Shown piece by piece: positions 21,873 to 22,388 of a DNA stretch of 22,388 nt. The stretch lies in the NCBI GenBank assembly GCA_024762755.1, contig JANTGX010000012.1:1-22388 (forward strand). The letters run 5' to 3'. Position 1 is the first letter of the stretch, and each line of letters starts with the position of its first letter. The DNA is from Gammaproteobacteria bacterium. Its GTDB lineage: Bacteria > Pseudomonadota > Gammaproteobacteria > SZUA-152. The notes beneath the pieces are model-generated. The model was not told the origin of the DNA and made no database searches. It saw nothing but the letters and a program-made list of their open reading frames with translations. Both the position numbers and the translations under genes were made by a program.

Positions 21873-22388
21873 GTGGCCTCTTTCTTGCTGAACAGCTTGC
21901 GGAACACGGGATAGATGTCTTCCGGCCCGCCGATGCTCTGCATGGCGAAATTCTCGTAGGTGGCCTTCACCTTCTCGTATTCATCCCACAGGCTCTGGTG
22001 GCGGTCGGCGTCGATCTCCACGTAGGCGTAGTACTGCAGGCTGGGCATGATCTTCTGGCTGAGGAGGTCGCGGCACAGGGGCGAGTCCTCGCGCCAGTTG
22101 TCGCCATCGGAGGCCTGTGCGGCGTAGATGTTCCATTCCGAGCTGGGGTAACGATCGTCGATGATCTCTCGCATCAGCTTGAGGGCGCTGGAGACCACGG
22201 TGCCGCCCGTCTCGCGGGAATAGAAGAAGTCTTCCTCGTCCACCTCGCGGGCGATGGTGTGGTGGCGTATGAAGACCAGCTGGATGCGCTCGTAATTGCG
22301 TTGCAGGAACAGGTAGAGCAGGATGAAGAAGCGCTTGGCCATCTCCTTGCGCGCCTCGTCCATGGAGCCGGAGACGTCCATCAGGCAG
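21869..22388 (-). CDS. YeaH/DUF444 family protein, C-terminal part (runs off the window)
   Basis: The last ~172 residues of a YeaH-family (DUF444) protein are present; the N-terminal part lies beyond the right edge (full proteins are about 420-430 residues). The visible part begins with the von Willebrand factor A metal-site motif DVSGSM, followed by a helix containing FFILLYLFL and the TGGTVVSSAL segment, which supplies further metal-site residues. It should work with the PrkA/YeaG Ser/Thr kinase expected just outside the window. Its stop overlaps the spoVR start (ATGA). No truncation is visible other than the window edge. Confidence 0.9.
   Translation of the reverse strand, partial: CLMDVSGSMDEARKEMAKRFFILLYLFLQRNYERIQLVFIRHHTIAREVDEEDFFYSRETGGTVVSSALKLMREIIDDRYPSSEWNIYAAQASDGDNWREDSPLCRDLLSQKIMPSLQYYAYVEIDADRHQSLWDEYEKVKATYENFAMQSIGGPEDIYPVFRKLFSKKEAT

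Overview
The window looks like a GC-rich chromosomal segment from a gammaproteobacterium, plausibly Chromatiales-like (purple or colourless sulfur bacteria). This rests on the phoB-phoR-pstSCAB-phoU order, the enlarged PstC and PstA proteins, a hopanoid/squalene hpnDE pair, a double-thioredoxin secreted protein, and the yeaH-spoVR (ycgB) pair. Species assignment is inference only. Almost every stretch is coding. I see no rRNA, intact tRNA, CRISPR array or complete insertion sequence.

Layout. Positions 1-357 are a non-coding leader with a strong Pho-box match, an 18-nt tRNA-Ser-like fragment and a possible outward sigma-54 promoter. A secreted tandem-thioredoxin protein (358-1389, +) converges on a membrane PAS-PAS-GGDEF diguanylate cyclase (1394-3349, -), which has a sigma-28-like promoter. 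A ~160-bp palindromic MITE-like element flanked by CTAG follows, and its right copy of CTAG forms the stop codon of the next operon. That operon (hpnD-hpnE-SDR, minus strand, 6594 to 3648) is coupled by two ATGA overlaps and makes squalene-type triterpenoid precursors. A divergent aldolase/dehydrogenase fusion gene (6701-8668, +) follows.

The centre (8714-17812) is a complete phosphate-starvation module: phoB and phoR (two-component system), pstS (binding protein), pstC and pstA (permeases), pstB (ATPase) and phoU (signalling inhibitor). Pho boxes precede phoB, pstS (two in tandem) and pstC. In all three the last Pho box lies exactly 10 nt upstream of a -10-like hexamer. Rho-independent terminators follow pstS and phoU. 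Together they form a self-reinforcing loop: low phosphate is sensed through PstSCAB-PhoU-PhoR, and PhoB-P activates phoB, pstS and pstC.

The right part holds a cytochrome b561-like membrane protein (18006-18638, +), convergent with a peptidoglycan-binding/M15 peptidase gene (18658-19548, -). An ~820-bp gene-poor stretch (19549-20369) contains a decayed 3' end of guaA, which suggests old mobile-element activity. Last come spoVR/ycgB and the C-terminal part of yeaH (minus strand), normally partners of the PrkA/YeaG kinase, which would lie beyond the right edge.

The points most worth following up are the CTAG-flanked palindromic element at a stop codon, the guaA remnant, an SDR lacking two catalytic residues, an extra Pho box in front of the thioredoxin gene, a possibly leaderless pstC transcript, and the sigma-28 signal on the GGDEF gene. 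I did not find a clearly new multi-gene system.
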